Shown in pieces: positions 7,642 to 17,551 of a stretch of 64,000 nt of DNA (its first letter is position 1; each line of letters starts with the position of its first letter). This DNA comes from an uncultured Clostridia bacterium. GTDB taxonomy: Bacteria > Bacillota > Clostridia > Christensenellales > CAG-314. The DNA is taken from contig CANQYT010000005.1 in assembly GCA_947628135.1 (NCBI GenBank), positions 42,217-106,216 of the forward strand, given 5' to 3'. The notes below the pieces were generated by a model that saw only the letters and a list, made by a program, of their open reading frames with translations, did no database searches and was not told the origin of the DNA. A program made the position numbers and the translations under genes.

Positions 7642-9915
7642 CTATCTTTCTACGATTTTGTAGCCGTTGTTGGTGAGCATCCAATACGCCTCGTCCATAA
7701 GTTGATAGTCGTACTTTATCACGTCTTTTTGTTCCTCATCAACATTGTCGCGCTTGGCAACTATTCTGCGAAACTCCTCCAACCCGTCCATTGTGGTCAG
7801 ATTGCCGTGACGGCGCAAACGGTAGTTTTTGCCGTTGGTATACTTTTCCTTGCCGTCCTTGCCGACGGTTTTCTCTTTCAGAATGGTTTGTCTGTCGGCG
7901 GGTATCATACCTTGGCTGATCATAAACGAATTCCAGCGGTAATGTTCCTGTACGGCAAGATTTCTGCGCAGAGAATCGGGAAAATCGAGGGTGTACTTCA
8001 CCTCGCGGAAGCCCAACTCGTCCTTTTCCTCGTCAAGGTACTTGATTTCTTTACCGACGTCGTACTTAGCGAAATACTCTTCTTCGCTCAACGCCCGCTT
8101 GTTCGGTTCGCTCTGTGCGCAGTAGTCAAGACCCATCATATTGAGTTTTGAACGCAAACTCAAACAGCAATACAAATTGGAATCGCGTTCGATACCGTTC
8201 TTTCCGCGATACCACTCCCTTTTCTCCGCATTGTGAACGGAACGTTTCAATTCCGAAGAATACTTGCTGCCGTGCTTTATCGCCCACTCCAAGCAATAGA
8301 GTTCGTCGCGCATATACGCCATAGAGAAAATCCTGTCCCGCAAGATGGCGTCTACGTTGTACACGTCGTTTTTTTCGTTGCCGAAAACGTAGCAGTCCTC
8401 GGCGTCAAGAATGTGCTCCTCTTTGCGGAAATCGGTCACGCGCACGAAAATGACGAGATTTTTGACACCCCATTCGCGTTTTTTGGCTATGAGTTTGTGC
8501 GCCATATCGATATTTTCAAGGTCCGAACCGAACGCAATGATGACAATATTTACGTCGTCGGCATTTCTTTGCACCACCTTACGCAAAGAATTGTAGAAAT
8601 CTTTGTCGTTTAAGTCCAACTGCTTGTACGATTCCTCCGCGGGCAGTTCCGGCAAAGGAAGATAGTCGGAAATATTCTCATCGCACTCGTTGCGGAAACG
8701 ATAGTAGTTGTGATTGAGATTTTTGTGATTTTGCGTAGGTTCTTTGTCGAAGATGTGATATTTGACGGCTTTTAAGCGCACCTTGTTGTTTGCGTCTTTG
8801 CAAACGAATTGATTGTTGGCTACGGACGTGAGAAATATCTGTTGGTTCGTCTTGCCGAAGCCCAACATACAGACGTTGACGTCCACGCCCTCTTTGACGC
8901 ACGCCGTGGCATAGTCGATTTGTTTGTCGCTCATAAACTCCGTAAACGGATGACTGTCCACAAACGCAATAGCCACTTTACGGTACTTGTTTACGTAGCG
9001 TATACAGCCTTCGCTGCGCTCCGCAACGTCGCCGTATATGTCGGCGTACTGCGGATCGCCGAATACGCACACGCACAGACGGTCGTAAATTTCCTCTTTG
9101 GTGGGCGTGCGCTTTGCGCCCTCTTGGGGCTTAGTCATTTGTTGGATCTTATCTATGATGAGATTGCACAGCGAGATCGCCGCGTCGTCGTTTTCGGTGT
9201 TGATGATGACCGTGTACTTACGCGGCGTTTGCTCTTTGCCTGCTTCCGCTTTCTCGGCGGAGCGACGGCTGCGCTTTTCGAAACGGGAAACATCCATTGC
9301 CACGTCCTTGAAAATACGCTCCAACAGCGGTTCGTAGTATAGGCAGGAAATGTAAAAAATTTTGTCCGCGTACAGACTTTCCGCTCTGCGCTTGGAAACA
9401 TTGCCCGCAATTACGCCGAAACTGTTTTTGTCGCTGCGGCAGACGTTTATGCTGTTGCTGTTGCAGCCCAAAACGTACAGTTTGTCCTTCTTGGTGTGAC
9501 GCAGCCCGACGGATCTACTCCACAGCCACATACGCTGTCCGAACAGCGACATCGCGAACATAACGGCGTTGACAGCCACCAACACAAAACAGTAGTAAAC
9601 GGTAACTTTGAAAAAGGGATTCGCCGCCGCCAACGCTTGGATAGGTTCAAGGGAATAATTGAGTACGACAAGTTTAGAGGCTTCTCCGATCGTGCCTATC
9701 AATGCGTTTGCAAAGTCCGCTCCGCCGTAGATATACCCCATAAAATACAGCGGCAGGGCGGTGAAATAAATTACCAGACATTTGCCTTTCTTGAAGCCGC
9801 GCACGTAGGCTATGCGCTCGGGACGTTTCTTTACGAAGATGTTTACTGCGACGAAAAGCACTTCCGCAGTGAACAGCGCGAAACACAGCGCGGTAAAAAC
9901 GTCATAAATCAACAT
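7642..9915 (-). CDS. Membrane protein with TrkA-N-like and RyR-like domains
   Basis: A 757-residue protein. The N-terminal 130 residues hold about four membrane segments. A cytoplasmic Rossmann-like region follows (KLYVLGCNSNSINV, about 150), then a second one (VNIVIIAFGSDLENIDMAHK, about 480). The C-terminal 200 residues contain features I read as prokaryotic RyR-like motifs: W....IERDSNLYCCLSLRSKL, then NLAVQEHYRWNSFMISQGM and RRHGNLTTMDGLEEF. Such architectures are known from predicted nucleotide- or ion-sensing conflict systems, so a ligand-gated membrane sensor or effector is plausible but inferred. AAGGAG precedes the ATG at 9915. It sits downstream of the TerY-P-like operon on the same strand but has its own strong promoter. 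Confidence 0.6.
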   Translation of the reverse strand: MLIYDVFTALCFALFTAEVLFVAVNIFVKKRPERIAYVRGFKKGKCLVIYFTALPLYFMGYIYGGADFANALIGTIGEASKLVVLNYSLEPIQALAAANPFFKVTVYYCFVLVAVNAVMFAMSLFGQRMWLWSRSVGLRHTKKDKLYVLGCNSNSINVCRSDKNSFGVIAGNVSKRRAESLYADKIFYISCLYYEPLLERIFKDVAMDVSRFEKRSRRSAEKAEAGKEQTPRKYTVIINTENDDAAISLCNLIIDKIQQMTKPQEGAKRTPTKEEIYDRLCVCVFGDPQYADIYGDVAERSEGCIRYVNKYRKVAIAFVDSHPFTEFMSDKQIDYATACVKEGVDVNVCMLGFGKTNQQIFLTSVANNQFVCKDANNKVRLKAVKYHIFDKEPTQNHKNLNHNYYRFRNECDENISDYLPLPELPAEESYKQLDLNDKDFYNSLRKVVQRNADDVNIVIIAFGSDLENIDMAHKLIAKKREWGVKNLVIFVRVTDFRKEEHILDAEDCYVFGNEKNDVYNVDAILRDRIFSMAYMRDELYCLEWAIKHGSKYSSELKRSVHNAEKREWYRGKNGIERDSNLYCCLSLRSKLNMMGLDYCAQSEPNKRALSEEEYFAKYDVGKEIKYLDEEKDELGFREVKYTLDFPDSLRRNLAVQEHYRWNSFMISQGMIPADRQTILKEKTVGKDGKEKYTNGKNYRLRRHGNLTTMDGLEEFRRIVAKRDNVDEEQKDVIKYDYQLMDEAYWMLTNNGYKIVER

Positions 9916-9948
9916 AAATCGTTTCTCCTTGGTAAGCGGAATAAAATC

Positions 9949-9977
9949 AGTGTACCACAAAATACGGCGTTAGTCAA
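9949..9977 (-). promoter_or_regulatory. Promoter of the RyR/TrkA-N-like gene
   Basis: TTGACT (9977-9972), 17-bp spacer, TACACT (9954-9949), about 34 bases before the start codon. Confidence 0.75.
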
Positions 9978-10055
9978 TCCCAAACTCCCTTTCACAGCGC
10001 CGACGGCAAACGATTGCAACGAGAGCAAGAAACGCAGAAACGCGGGCAGACTGTT

Positions 10056-13000
10056 TTAAGCGGCAAGCAACGCCTCTTTTACCGTTTGAAGCAGCAGTTG
10101 CTTTTCGTTGTCGTAGTCGAATATCCAGGAAACGGGGTACAGACGGTAGATATTCCAATTGTACTTGTTTTTCAAAACGTCCTCGGTAAGACGGGCGTAT
10201 TCGCGCGGGCTGTCCAGATCCGTCCTGCGTGGGTCGTCCACTATTATGCCCAATACGAAATCTCCCTTGCGAAGGGGGTGGCGTATGCCGACGTTTATTT
10301 TGCAGTCGGAACGCCCTATTTCCGTGGCGTATTTTATGCCGTGTTCGTCAAACAGTTTGCATACCGACTGCACCAACGGGTCGCGCGACGGCGCTTCCGC
10401 GGCAGTTCCGCCACCGTAAAACGACTCGGCGTATCCGAGGAAATCGCGAAGCATAACCGCGCCGCTCTTGTTCTCGTCCGAAGCGGCGCTGACGGACAGC
10501 GCGCGGTCGAGTACGTCGCGGGTAAGCGTGGACACCACAGTCATACGATGACGGGCGCGCGTGACGGCGACGTTGAGACGTTTTCTGCCCGAGGCGAGCC
10601 GCAATCTGCCCAAATAGGACAGCATAAACTTTCCGTTTGCGTCGGGGCTGTAACATACGCTCAAAATGACCGTGTCCCGTTCGTCGCCTTGCATTGTGTC
10701 CAGATTGCAAAATACTATCGGTTCGTCGGCGTGACTGCTTTCCCACTCGTCAACGACGGGCTTTTTGTCGGGGGCGCACTTGAATTGCTCCCAACGTTCT
10801 TCTATCTCCAACGCCTGCGCGTTGGAAAACGCCACCACTCCCAACGTAAATTTTTTGCGAATGGGGTGGGTTATTTCCCGCCAGAGCAGTTGCACAATCC
10901 TGTCCGCCTCGCCCGAATTGACGTGAGAGCCGTTTTTGCCTGCGTCGTAGCAGGCGGAGGGGTCGTAGGGTACTCCGACGTACTCAACACCGTCGTCGGG
11001 GTTTTTGACGGCGGAGGGAAAAGTGATGAGGTCGTAGTCCATTTCCTTGTTGGAAAAGGCGATGAGCGCCTCGTCGTAACTGCGATAGTGCCAGCAAAGC
11101 TGCATCGAAGTTTCGTTGAGCGCTTCGTCCGCCGCGGTGAGCAGAGAACAGTCCTGCTGAGACTCCGCCTCGTAGTACTCCGCGTCCTCCTCTACCGAAA
11201 CGTCCTTGGTGCGGAAGAAATCGCAAGGGGGAAGTTGCTTGCTGTCGCCGACAACTATCACCTGCCGCGCTCTGACGATGGAAGCAAGCGCGTCCTCGGT
11301 GAATATCTGCGAGGCTTCGTCGAAAATGACAAGGTCGAAAGTCACGTCCGTATCCAGATATTGAGCCACGTTGAGCGGCGACATCATAAAGCAGGGCTTG
11401 ATACGCAAAACGAGGTCGCGGTTTTCCGCAACGGTGCGTTTTATCGAATAGCCCGTTTTCGAAACTATTTTGCGAAGGTTTCCGCCAGAAGCGCCGCAGG
11501 CGTTGCGCAGTAATTCGGCGAGACGCGCGTACAGCCTTTCGCCGCCGACGGAAAGTACCGCTTTGTCCGCCAAAGCGTAGCGGTTTATCAACGCTTTGTG
11601 AGCCGCCCTGTCGAAATTGGTGACGGAAGTGAGTTTGTTTCTTTCGGCAAACTGCTTTGCGTCGCGAACGTATTTGCTGCGCAAAAGCACGTTGCGCGCC
11701 GTTTGGTAATCCTTTACGCCCTTGGACAGCAACTCGTCAAGGATAGCCGTCCAACCGTTTGCTTCAAATTCGCTCAGCAGCGCCGTCACGTTGGTCCACG
11801 CGCCGAGACGCCCTTTCTGCTCAACGGCGAGCGTTGCCGCACTGCGGAAACAGGGGTACTTGCCGTCTGCGCTTGCGAAATCAAAGTAGCCGGAAACGAC
11901 TTCGGCTTCTTTCTTTTCCGTATGTAACGCCGAAGCGAGTTCCTCTTTGAGCCGCGCGAGAGCGCGCACCGTGTTGTCGCGGCTGTTCGTCTCAAACGAC
12001 AGCAAAAACGACTCGTTGAAAATGCGGCTCTCCGACAGCGCGGTGCGGTAGACGAGCAGTTTGTCCGTAAGTTCGCTCCACTGTTTTTCCGTTTGCGGAG
12101 CAAATCCGAACATTTCCGCATCCGTAAGCGATTGCTTGGCGTAAGACGCGCGCCTCTTTTCCAGATGAAAGAAATCATTCAATTGCCGAAGCCGAAAGAA
12201 TACCCTTTTGAATCCGCGCTTGCCGCTCTGCCGAAAACAGCCCGTGATCTTGTCGGCAAAACGCCTGTAACGCTTACCCCAACGCCGCCAGAACATCTTG
12301 TAACGCGCGCTTTCGTTTACAAGACTTTCGACGTTGACTCGCTCGTACCGCTCGCGGTCTATTTCCGCCTCGACCGCGTTTCCGCTATGAATTTGCAATG
12401 CGTACGCTTCCTTTTTGCGCCGTTTTGCGCGCGCGATGAGTTCGTCGACGCCCTCCGCCGACGAAAGGGACAATATCTCTTTGGGCAGCGCGGGTACGCT
12501 TTGCCAACTTGTCAAGAAATGCGCCGTCTGTTCCAAAGAGGACGGCGCAAGTTCTACTCGAACGCCCAAACCTTGCAGTTGCTCAACGGCTTTTTCCAGA
12601 CGGGAGACGGCGGACAGATAGCGTTGGGACGAAAGAAGAAGTTGACTGCCCGTATCCCCTTTGCAACCGTACAAAGGGTCTTGCTTGTAATCGGGAGACA
12701 CCTGCCTCGCCTTTACCGCGACGTAGTAACGCTCCAACAATCCGCACAAATGCGCAAGCCGCTGAGGATCGCAGGGCGCATTGGGCGCGGCAAGCATATC
12801 GTATTCGCAGTATGGTGCTGCGTCGCGCAGCAATTGCAAACAATTTTTGCCCTCTTTGCTGCGTTTTAACTGCTCGGAATACCGCTCTATCTGCGACTTG
12901 GCGTACATCTCGTCGTTGACGGATTGGTCGTCGGAAACGTTTATGTCGCTCGTTTGCAAACATTTGTTGAGTTCCCTTACGAAAGGTTCTCGGCCGACAG

Positions 13001-14753
13001 CGCCCCCTCGCTTGGCAAAAGTTTCGAGGTCCAGCACGAAATCGGTGAGCGAATGCGTTCCGTCCGAAAAGGCGTGTTTGAGATTGTCGAGAATCACCGC
13101 CCGCGCCGCCGCTTTTTCGGTGACGAAAAGCACTTTTCTGCCCGCGCCCAACGCGCAGGCGATTATGTTTGTGATGGTCTGACTTTTACCCGATCCCGGA
13201 GGACCTTGCAAAACGAAAGATCTGCCCGATTGCGCCGCCGCTATCACTTCTTCCTGACGGGAATCGGCGTCCATAAGCATATAATCGATTTCACCGCCCG
13301 ACGGCGCAGGAGGAACGGCGCACGAGCCGTCGCCGCACAATCTGCGAACGACGGGGTGGCGCAGATACTGCTGTGCGTGCGCGGTAAGATCGTCGTACAG
13401 TTGCAGTTTCTGATAGTGGAACAATCCCAACCCCATATTCTGTTCCACATACCAATCGGCGGCAACGTACGCAAGACGTTTGTTGGCGTTTTTGAAGTAC
13501 TCTTTAATTAGCGTGAAGTACGTTTTTACGCTGCCGCCCTCAAATTGCGGCAGAGATATTGCCAATTCCTCCGAATAGGCGGACAGCATATACAGCAAAG
13601 TTCTGTTTACTTCGAAACCTGCGTCCGCTCCTCGCATAACGACGGACGTTTCGCCCGTGCTTCTGTCCACGTTGACGGCGGCGGGACAAAGCAACAGCGG
13701 CGAACGGTATTCGACGTTGTTTCTGTCCTTCCAATGCAGAAATCCGCACGCGAGGTACAGCACCTGCAAACCGAAATTGCGTTCCATAGCGGCGGAACGG
13801 TTGAGCAAAGACTTCGCGGTGAGAGCGACGTTGGCGTCCCCTACGCCGCACACCGCCTCGTTTCGCGAAAGGGCGTCGAGCGCGCATTGCCCCACTATCG
13901 GGAAAGACTCCGCATTGTACGTTTCGCCGCAATTTTTGCATAGGAAATCGCCCCGCGACAATTGTTCGACGGGGATACTTGCCGAACAGCGGGGACATTT
14001 TACCGCGTCGTCGGGCGCTACGACAAGTTGTTCCTTTACGGGAAGCATACTTTTCGAAACTCGCCCCTTTGCGCCGTCGCACCGTTCGCAGAATACGGCG
14101 TGCTGTTTTTTCGCCGAGAAAACATAGGGGACTACTTTGTAATTGCCGCAGTTGCGGCATTTTACGATAGTCTTTGCGCCTATTTCGTCCCAACTGCCCA
14201 AGCGCAAACGTCCGCCCTTTTTGAGCGCAGAAGCCGCGCCGTTGACGTCTTTGCAGTACAACATAAGCGCGCTTCTGCCCGACGGGTGGAAATGCACGAG
14301 TTGATTTGCCCGCGAAAAGTCCAGCAGGCGCGCGCCGAACTTTTTCAGCCGACGCTGTTCGGGACTGAGCCCGTCCTCGTTCTCCCGCGCTTCGAACGCG
14401 ACAAACTCGTTGGCGTCGAACTCTTGCGCGTCAACGTCGTCTATGCGTTTGCGACCGATACACACCGCCGCCACCGACAGCACGAAAAAGTATGCGCCGA
14501 ACCTGTACGACGAACTGCCGCAACGAACGGTCATCACGCCGGCAAGTTCGTACAAATCCGTTTCGCCGCCGTACTCTTTGAGCAGACAGCAAGCGTCGGC
14601 AAGCAGGTCGGACAGCGCCTGTCCGTAGCCGTAGGACGTGCTTTCGCGCAGGTAGTCGCCCACTATCGAAGAGGGACGCTCCTGCCAATCGGGCACGAGC
14701 GTCATCATATCGTTTATTCTTTTGCAGTAGGACTGAAATTCGTATTTTTCCAT
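10056..14753 (-). CDS. Giant SF1 helicase with zinc ribbons and a C-terminal MTES_1575-type nuclease-like domain
   Basis: A 1565-residue protein. A DUF4011-like segment (LLDFSRANQLVHF, about 140-160) is followed by two CxxC...CxxC zinc ribbons (about 195-280). The SF1 helicase core has Walker A GPPGSGKSQT (about 515), DEAS Walker B (about 1144), GDSKQLPP motif III and VAVTRARHRM motif VI (about 1398). The last 110 residues resemble the restriction-endonuclease-like domain of large conflict helicases, but the usual acidic IECDG element reads GIIVDD. The ATG at 14753 follows AAAGGG and starts 22 bp after the kinase stop, so the four-gene operon is tightly coupled. It likely unwinds or senses nucleic acid as the effector of a kinase/phosphatase switch. 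Confidence 0.8.
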   Translation of the reverse strand: MEKYEFQSYCKRINDMMTLVPDWQERPSSIVGDYLRESTSYGYGQALSDLLADACCLLKEYGGETDLYELAGVMTVRCGSSSYRFGAYFFVLSVAAVCIGRKRIDDVDAQEFDANEFVAFEARENEDGLSPEQRRLKKFGARLLDFSRANQLVHFHPSGRSALMLYCKDVNGAASALKKGGRLRLGSWDEIGAKTIVKCRNCGNYKVVPYVFSAKKQHAVFCERCDGAKGRVSKSMLPVKEQLVVAPDDAVKCPRCSASIPVEQLSRGDFLCKNCGETYNAESFPIVGQCALDALSRNEAVCGVGDANVALTAKSLLNRSAAMERNFGLQVLYLACGFLHWKDRNNVEYRSPLLLCPAAVNVDRSTGETSVVMRGADAGFEVNRTLLYMLSAYSEELAISLPQFEGGSVKTYFTLIKEYFKNANKRLAYVAADWYVEQNMGLGLFHYQKLQLYDDLTAHAQQYLRHPVVRRLCGDGSCAVPPAPSGGEIDYMLMDADSRQEEVIAAAQSGRSFVLQGPPGSGKSQTITNIIACALGAGRKVLFVTEKAAARAVILDNLKHAFSDGTHSLTDFVLDLETFAKRGGAVGREPFVRELNKCLQTSDINVSDDQSVNDEMYAKSQIERYSEQLKRSKEGKNCLQLLRDAAPYCEYDMLAAPNAPCDPQRLAHLCGLLERYYVAVKARQVSPDYKQDPLYGCKGDTGSQLLLSSQRYLSAVSRLEKAVEQLQGLGVRVELAPSSLEQTAHFLTSWQSVPALPKEILSLSSAEGVDELIARAKRRKKEAYALQIHSGNAVEAEIDRERYERVNVESLVNESARYKMFWRRWGKRYRRFADKITGCFRQSGKRGFKRVFFRLRQLNDFFHLEKRRASYAKQSLTDAEMFGFAPQTEKQWSELTDKLLVYRTALSESRIFNESFLLSFETNSRDNTVRALARLKEELASALHTEKKEAEVVSGYFDFASADGKYPCFRSAATLAVEQKGRLGAWTNVTALLSEFEANGWTAILDELLSKGVKDYQTARNVLLRSKYVRDAKQFAERNKLTSVTNFDRAAHKALINRYALADKAVLSVGGERLYARLAELLRNACGASGGNLRKIVSKTGYSIKRTVAENRDLVLRIKPCFMMSPLNVAQYLDTDVTFDLVIFDEASQIFTEDALASIVRARQVIVVGDSKQLPPCDFFRTKDVSVEEDAEYYEAESQQDCSLLTAADEALNETSMQLCWHYRSYDEALIAFSNKEMDYDLITFPSAVKNPDDGVEYVGVPYDPSACYDAGKNGSHVNSGEADRIVQLLWREITHPIRKKFTLGVVAFSNAQALEIEERWEQFKCAPDKKPVVDEWESSHADEPIVFCNLDTMQGDERDTVILSVCYSPDANGKFMLSYLGRLRLASGRKRLNVAVTRARHRMTVVSTLTRDVLDRALSVSAASDENKSGAVMLRDFLGYAESFYGGGTAAEAPSRDPLVQSVCKLFDEHGIKYATEIGRSDCKINVGIRHPLRKGDFVLGIIVDDPRRTDLDSPREYARLTEDVLKNKYNWNIYRLYPVSWIFDYDNEKQLLLQTVKEALLAA

Positions 14754-14775
14754 AATTTCGGAAACCCTTTGCGGG

Positions 14776-15996
14776 TCATTTGCTGCCGTCGGAAGCGCCG
14801 CGCGGCACAAACGTCTTGTATTTGCCGCTGTTGACGGGCGCAGTTCCTCCCCTCGGTACGAACGTAGGATATTTGCAAGCGGCACGCGCCGCCGCCGACT
14901 TGGGAGAAACGAACGGAACGGCTCTCAAAGAGGCGGGAGACACGCCCGCGCGCGCCAAGGAAACTTTTTTTGCGCCGAGCACTTCGTCTATCAACGTTAT
15001 CCATTTGGCTGCCATAGGACGGTTTGCGTAGTCGAACGGGTCGCGGAATACCTGCCGAAACATTTCCTTTATCCGCTCGTCCAAACCGTTCCAGATCTTT
15101 ATCACTTCGTCCAATTGCTTGCGGAAAATGACGCATTCGGGATTGGTACTGTTGCGGAACAGGTCGTCTATGCCGTTGCTTCGGTTGTCCTTGTCGAAAA
15201 CAAACACGCGCCAATTTTTGTCAATTTCCCCCTCCTGCTCGTATTCCTTTACCTGCTCCATACTTTCGCAGGCGGGGACTGCGGTGTACATCGCTTTGCC
15301 GTGATAGGGAGATTGCAGAACGTTGTCGGTGAGTATGCGGAAAATGAGAGTCGCAAGCGCGTACCTGTCGGCGTTGTCGGCGGCGTAAGCCAAGTCGAAT
15401 GCCACTTCGGGCGCGATGAAAAACCCCGTACCTTTCAAAAAGGCGCACTTGCCGTCCTTTATGTCCGTGCGGCTCGCCACGTTTTCGCAGTCTATCACGT
15501 ACATCGTTTGAGTTTGCCCGTTCCACATAAAGTTGCCCCAATTGATGTCGGTGTAGCAGTAGCCGAAATCGTGAAGTATTTGTATGGAGGCGGCGATTTT
15601 CTTTACCAGAAGCAATTTGCTTTCCACGGACATATTGCGTATCTTGCCCGACATAAGCATTTTGTTGAGCGTTTCCCCCTCGACGTACTCCATTACGTAG
15701 CCCGTCTCGCCGCTTTTTTTGTCCGAAAAACTGCATATGGGAAAAACGTGATTTACGTTTTGCCTGCGCCCCGGTGCGTCCGTCTTGTCGTCAAGACGCT
15801 CGTTTATCAGCTTTTGTATGTTGTATATCTTTTCCCTGCGCCTGTTTACGTCCTTTTCGTTGATGATCTTCAACGCAAACAACTTGGAATCGGACAGCCG
15901 CACCGCTTTCCACACAGAGCCCTGTCCGCCCGCGCCCACGCCCTCGGTGACGCGGTAAGTTTCGTTTTTTACCGTGACGGTGTCGTTTACCTGCAT
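14776..15996 (-). CDS. Hanks-type Ser/Thr protein kinase of the TerY-P-like set
   Basis: A 406-residue soluble kinase. Visible are the glycine loop GAGGQGSVW (21-29), the ATP lysine in ALKI (K43), a catalytic loop YTDINWGNF carrying the essential Asp and Asn (about 148), a DFG equivalent IDCEN (about 166) and APE (about 190). It therefore appears catalytically competent, though HRD and DFG are divergent, as is usual in TerY-associated kinases. The C-terminal tail holds two copies of KYxTFVPRG, which could be phosphorylation or docking sites. It starts 3 bp after the PP2C stop codon and is followed after 22 bp by the helicase. Confidence 0.88.
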   Translation of the reverse strand: MQVNDTVTVKNETYRVTEGVGAGGQGSVWKAVRLSDSKLFALKIINEKDVNRRREKIYNIQKLINERLDDKTDAPGRRQNVNHVFPICSFSDKKSGETGYVMEYVEGETLNKMLMSGKIRNMSVESKLLLVKKIAASIQILHDFGYCYTDINWGNFMWNGQTQTMYVIDCENVASRTDIKDGKCAFLKGTGFFIAPEVAFDLAYAADNADRYALATLIFRILTDNVLQSPYHGKAMYTAVPACESMEQVKEYEQEGEIDKNWRVFVFDKDNRSNGIDDLFRNSTNPECVIFRKQLDEVIKIWNGLDERIKEMFRQVFRDPFDYANRPMAAKWITLIDEVLGAKKVSLARAGVSPASLRAVPFVSPKSAAARAACKYPTFVPRGGTAPVNSGKYKTFVPRGASDGSK

Positions 15997-15999
15997 ATA

Positions 16000-17493
16000 T
16001 CACACCCCCGCCTTTACCCGCACGTACGCCAGCGAACTGTCGTCGCCGCTGCCGTGATGAGTTTCGTTGCAATCGGAACACAGATCGGCAAGTCGGCGCA
16101 GACGTAAACACCTGCTGTCAAAGGGCAGCGCGCTCAGTTCCGCAACCGTCGCTTCCGTCTGACGTACCGTATCTCCGAAAACGCCCAACGCGCCGTCGGA
16201 CACTATCAAAACGTCCGACACCTCTTCGGAACGGAAGAAATCCACCGAAAGCGCAGATGGGTCGGTTTTGAGATTGAGCAGGGTGAAAACTTCCTGCCGC
16301 GTTACGCCGGAAAATCCGTCATTGAGTTGCACTCCGCCGTACAGCGTTTCTTTGCCTACGGTGATTTTCTTGCGCAGGAAAAACCCGCCGTCGCCCAACC
16401 GTCCGCAAGCCACAAACCCGTCGCAGCCGAAAACGAATTGCAACGTGGTAGCAAAGTCGCTTATGTCTGCGCCCCCTTCGGCGTACTCTTTCGTGAGTTT
16501 TATCGCGCTTTCCCAACCGGAATACAGTTCCGCCGCAAACCGAAATTTGAAGTAGTACATAAGTCCCGCCCAATCGAGGGACTTTTTACGCTTGTTTTTG
16601 CCGCGCATTTTCCGTTGCAAGTGAACGCGCAACGTGTCGGCAAGCACGTCCACCGCCGTTTGCGAACCGACAGCCGAGTGTACGCAGCTGCCCACTCCGT
16701 CCGCCACCGCCGCAAGCCACGCCGAACCGTCTAAAAAATCGGCGAACGAGCAGTCTTCGCAGCCGTCGTGGCTGGGCTTGTCCAACATACCTTCGTCGGA
16801 GATCGCGTACAACTGCGCTTCGGTATTTGTGCGCACCATCTCGCACCGACTGCAATACTGCTTTTGCCGAAATTCGCTTATCTTCTTTATCCAAAGGGCA
16901 GCGCTGTAATTGCCGTACTTGGCGACGAACACTTCCCAAAGCATTTCGAAAATTTTGACTGCGCCTACGCCGTCGCAATCGCCGATAGCCGCCGAAACGT
17001 CCCTCTTTTCCAACTCGCGGCGCAGTCGTTTGACATCGTTGAGCAGGTCGGCGGCTTGCCTTTCGTCTGCCGTTTTGCGGGCAAAAGCGCAAAGTTCCTT
17101 GCCCCTGTTCCACAATTCGCCCGCGGCGGTAGCGGCGTATTCGTTGACGGAATCACGCCAGAAGTCCTGCGGATACTTGCCTTTGGTGAGTATGTAAAAC
17201 ACCACCCCGGCGACTGTTACGTTGAAACGCTGTTCGCTTGTGAAAACCGCGCTGTCCGACACGTCCTGCAAATTTCTCGCGTCGAAACGCGCAAGGAATG
17301 GTTGCGCCGCAAGCGTTTGCCCGAAACGCCGAGCGGAGAGCGGGTCTTCGCTCAAACGTTTGAGCACGCTCTCCGCCAACAGCAGACGGTCGGAATAGGA
17401 CAATGCTTCGAGTTGCGCGTATGATTCGGAGGACGGCGGCTTTCGTTCGCAAGAAACGGTCGGCACGACGTCTGCTGAAATAATTTCGTCCAT
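16000..17493 (-). CDS. PP2C-type Ser/Thr phosphatase of the TerY-P-like set
   Basis: A 497-residue protein. The C-terminal 280 residues form a PP2C domain: AAVADGVGSCVHSAVGSQTA supplies a metal-binding Asp, VSDGALGVFG another, and DDSSLAYVRV closes the fold. The N-terminal 200 residues are helical and unassigned. A four-cysteine cluster (CSRCEM...CEDC) may bind zinc. Such phosphatases reverse the partner kinase. GAGAGGAAG precedes the ATG at 17493, which was chosen over an in-frame ATG at 17508. It lies 58 bp downstream of the VWA gene. Confidence 0.85.
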   Translation of the reverse strand: MDEIISADVVPTVSCERKPPSSESYAQLEALSYSDRLLLAESVLKRLSEDPLSARRFGQTLAAQPFLARFDARNLQDVSDSAVFTSEQRFNVTVAGVVFYILTKGKYPQDFWRDSVNEYAATAAGELWNRGKELCAFARKTADERQAADLLNDVKRLRRELEKRDVSAAIGDCDGVGAVKIFEMLWEVFVAKYGNYSAALWIKKISEFRQKQYCSRCEMVRTNTEAQLYAISDEGMLDKPSHDGCEDCSFADFLDGSAWLAAVADGVGSCVHSAVGSQTAVDVLADTLRVHLQRKMRGKNKRKKSLDWAGLMYYFKFRFAAELYSGWESAIKLTKEYAEGGADISDFATTLQFVFGCDGFVACGRLGDGGFFLRKKITVGKETLYGGVQLNDGFSGVTRQEVFTLLNLKTDPSALSVDFFRSEEVSDVLIVSDGALGVFGDTVRQTEATVAELSALPFDSRCLRLRRLADLCSDCNETHHGSGDDSSLAYVRVKAGV

Positions 17494-17551
17494 TTTGCTT
17501 CCTCTCAATCGGAATTTTGCTGCGGGCTAGCCGCAAACGCTTTCGCTGTTC

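Noticed and set aside
10014..11513. Plus-strand open frame of 499 codons inside the helicase gene
   Set aside because: Antisense shadow of a GC-rich gene; no recognisable protein, no ribosome-binding site, and the helicase frame has full motif support.
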